This document shows, piece after piece, positions 63,786 to 64,000 of a stretch of 64,000 nt of DNA. Under the pieces are notes generated by a model. That model saw only the letters and a program-made list of their open reading frames with translations, made no database searches and had not been told where the DNA came from. Source of the DNA: Fratercula arctica (taxonomy: Eukaryota > Chordata > Aves > Charadriiformes > Alcidae); NCBI GenBank assembly GCA_947846985.1, contig CANTUZ010000004.1, positions 8,174,927 to 8,238,926 on the forward strand, in the 5' to 3' direction. Each line of letters starts with the position of its first letter. Within the stretch, counting starts at the first letter, position 1. Made by a program: the position numbers and the translations under genes.

Positions 63786-63880
63786 AGGCCCTGCTTCTCA
63801 AAGATGTAAGTATATGCTTAAGTCCTAATGTAATGAATGGGACTTAATACCTGCTAAAAGTTAAGCATGTGCTTATGAAT
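63786..63880. mobile_element. Relic of palindromic MITE ('TTAAGCATGTGCTTA' type)
   Basis: AGGCCCTGCTTCTCAAAGAT, GTAAGTATATGCTTAAGTCC, a centre TAATGAATGGGACTTAA, then AAAGTTAAGCATGTGCTTAT form an imperfect palindrome. It matches a sauropsid MITE with repeated 'aagcacatgcttaa' arms around 'cccattgaagtcaatggg'. The right arm is nearly intact. This is the best-preserved MITE in the window. Confidence 0.68.
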
Positions 63881-64000
63881 TTTTATATATAGGGTAAAAT
63901 TCCCCTGCGCCTACAGAAATGGAAGTGCTCACATGTTTTGGAGCCCTGGAGCTTTATTTCTGAAAGAAAAGGGGTTTTGTGACTTTTTAAAAAACTTTTT

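Noticed and set aside
1..64000. CRISPR array, operon, phage or other prokaryotic system
   Set aside because: No regularly spaced repeats, no ribosome-binding-site/ORF organisation, and the repeats present are those of a vertebrate genome.

Overview
The window looks like nuclear DNA from a bird, most likely outside the chicken/duck group. It is AT-rich, has no CpG island, no compact run of genes and no long reading frame; the longest frame from ATG is 171 codons. The bird call rests on three things. A short CR1 LINE tail at 25720-25795 is close to the avian CR1 3' end as I remember it. Next to it, at about 25840-26122, is a sequence I associate with a neoavian LTR. Many decayed elements shared by birds, crocodiles and turtles are also present: old CR1 tails, a 5S-rRNA-headed SINE and palindromic DNA-transposon MITEs. 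These assignments come from memory of the families, not from a database search.

Layout. 1-25.7 kb is intergenic or intronic DNA with one CR1 relic (4.87 kb), a possible tRNA-type SINE (5.05 kb), four MITE relics (6.4, 9.0, 11.3 and 15.1 kb) and several homopolymer tracts. 25.7-26.2 kb holds the youngest insertions: the CR1 tail, the probable solo LTR and a polypurine run. 26.2-38.1 kb is quiet apart from a CR1 3' end at 32.73-32.94 kb. 38.1-41.8 kb is the most unusual part. It has the 5S-derived SINE, another CR1 tail, two exon-like open segments (39071-39249 and 40167-40380), and a second, broken copy of the latter at 41505-41720. 42-64 kb is again non-coding, with an old CR1 3' region at 46.8-47.24 kb and four more MITE relics (48.1, 52.3, 58.4 and 63.8 kb).

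No complete protein-coding gene, rRNA, tRNA or CRISPR array could be supported, and the window cannot be tied to a named gene. It may lie in a large intron or a gene desert. Several repeat-free stretches resemble conserved non-coding regulatory DNA (8.6, 10.2, 22.7, 52.9, 58.0 and 59.5 kb). They carry octamer motifs, paired homeodomain-type cores and a perfect palindromic CRE, but conservation cannot be judged from one sequence.

No new biological system stands out. The best lead is the duplicated exon-like segment at 40.1 and 41.5 kb.
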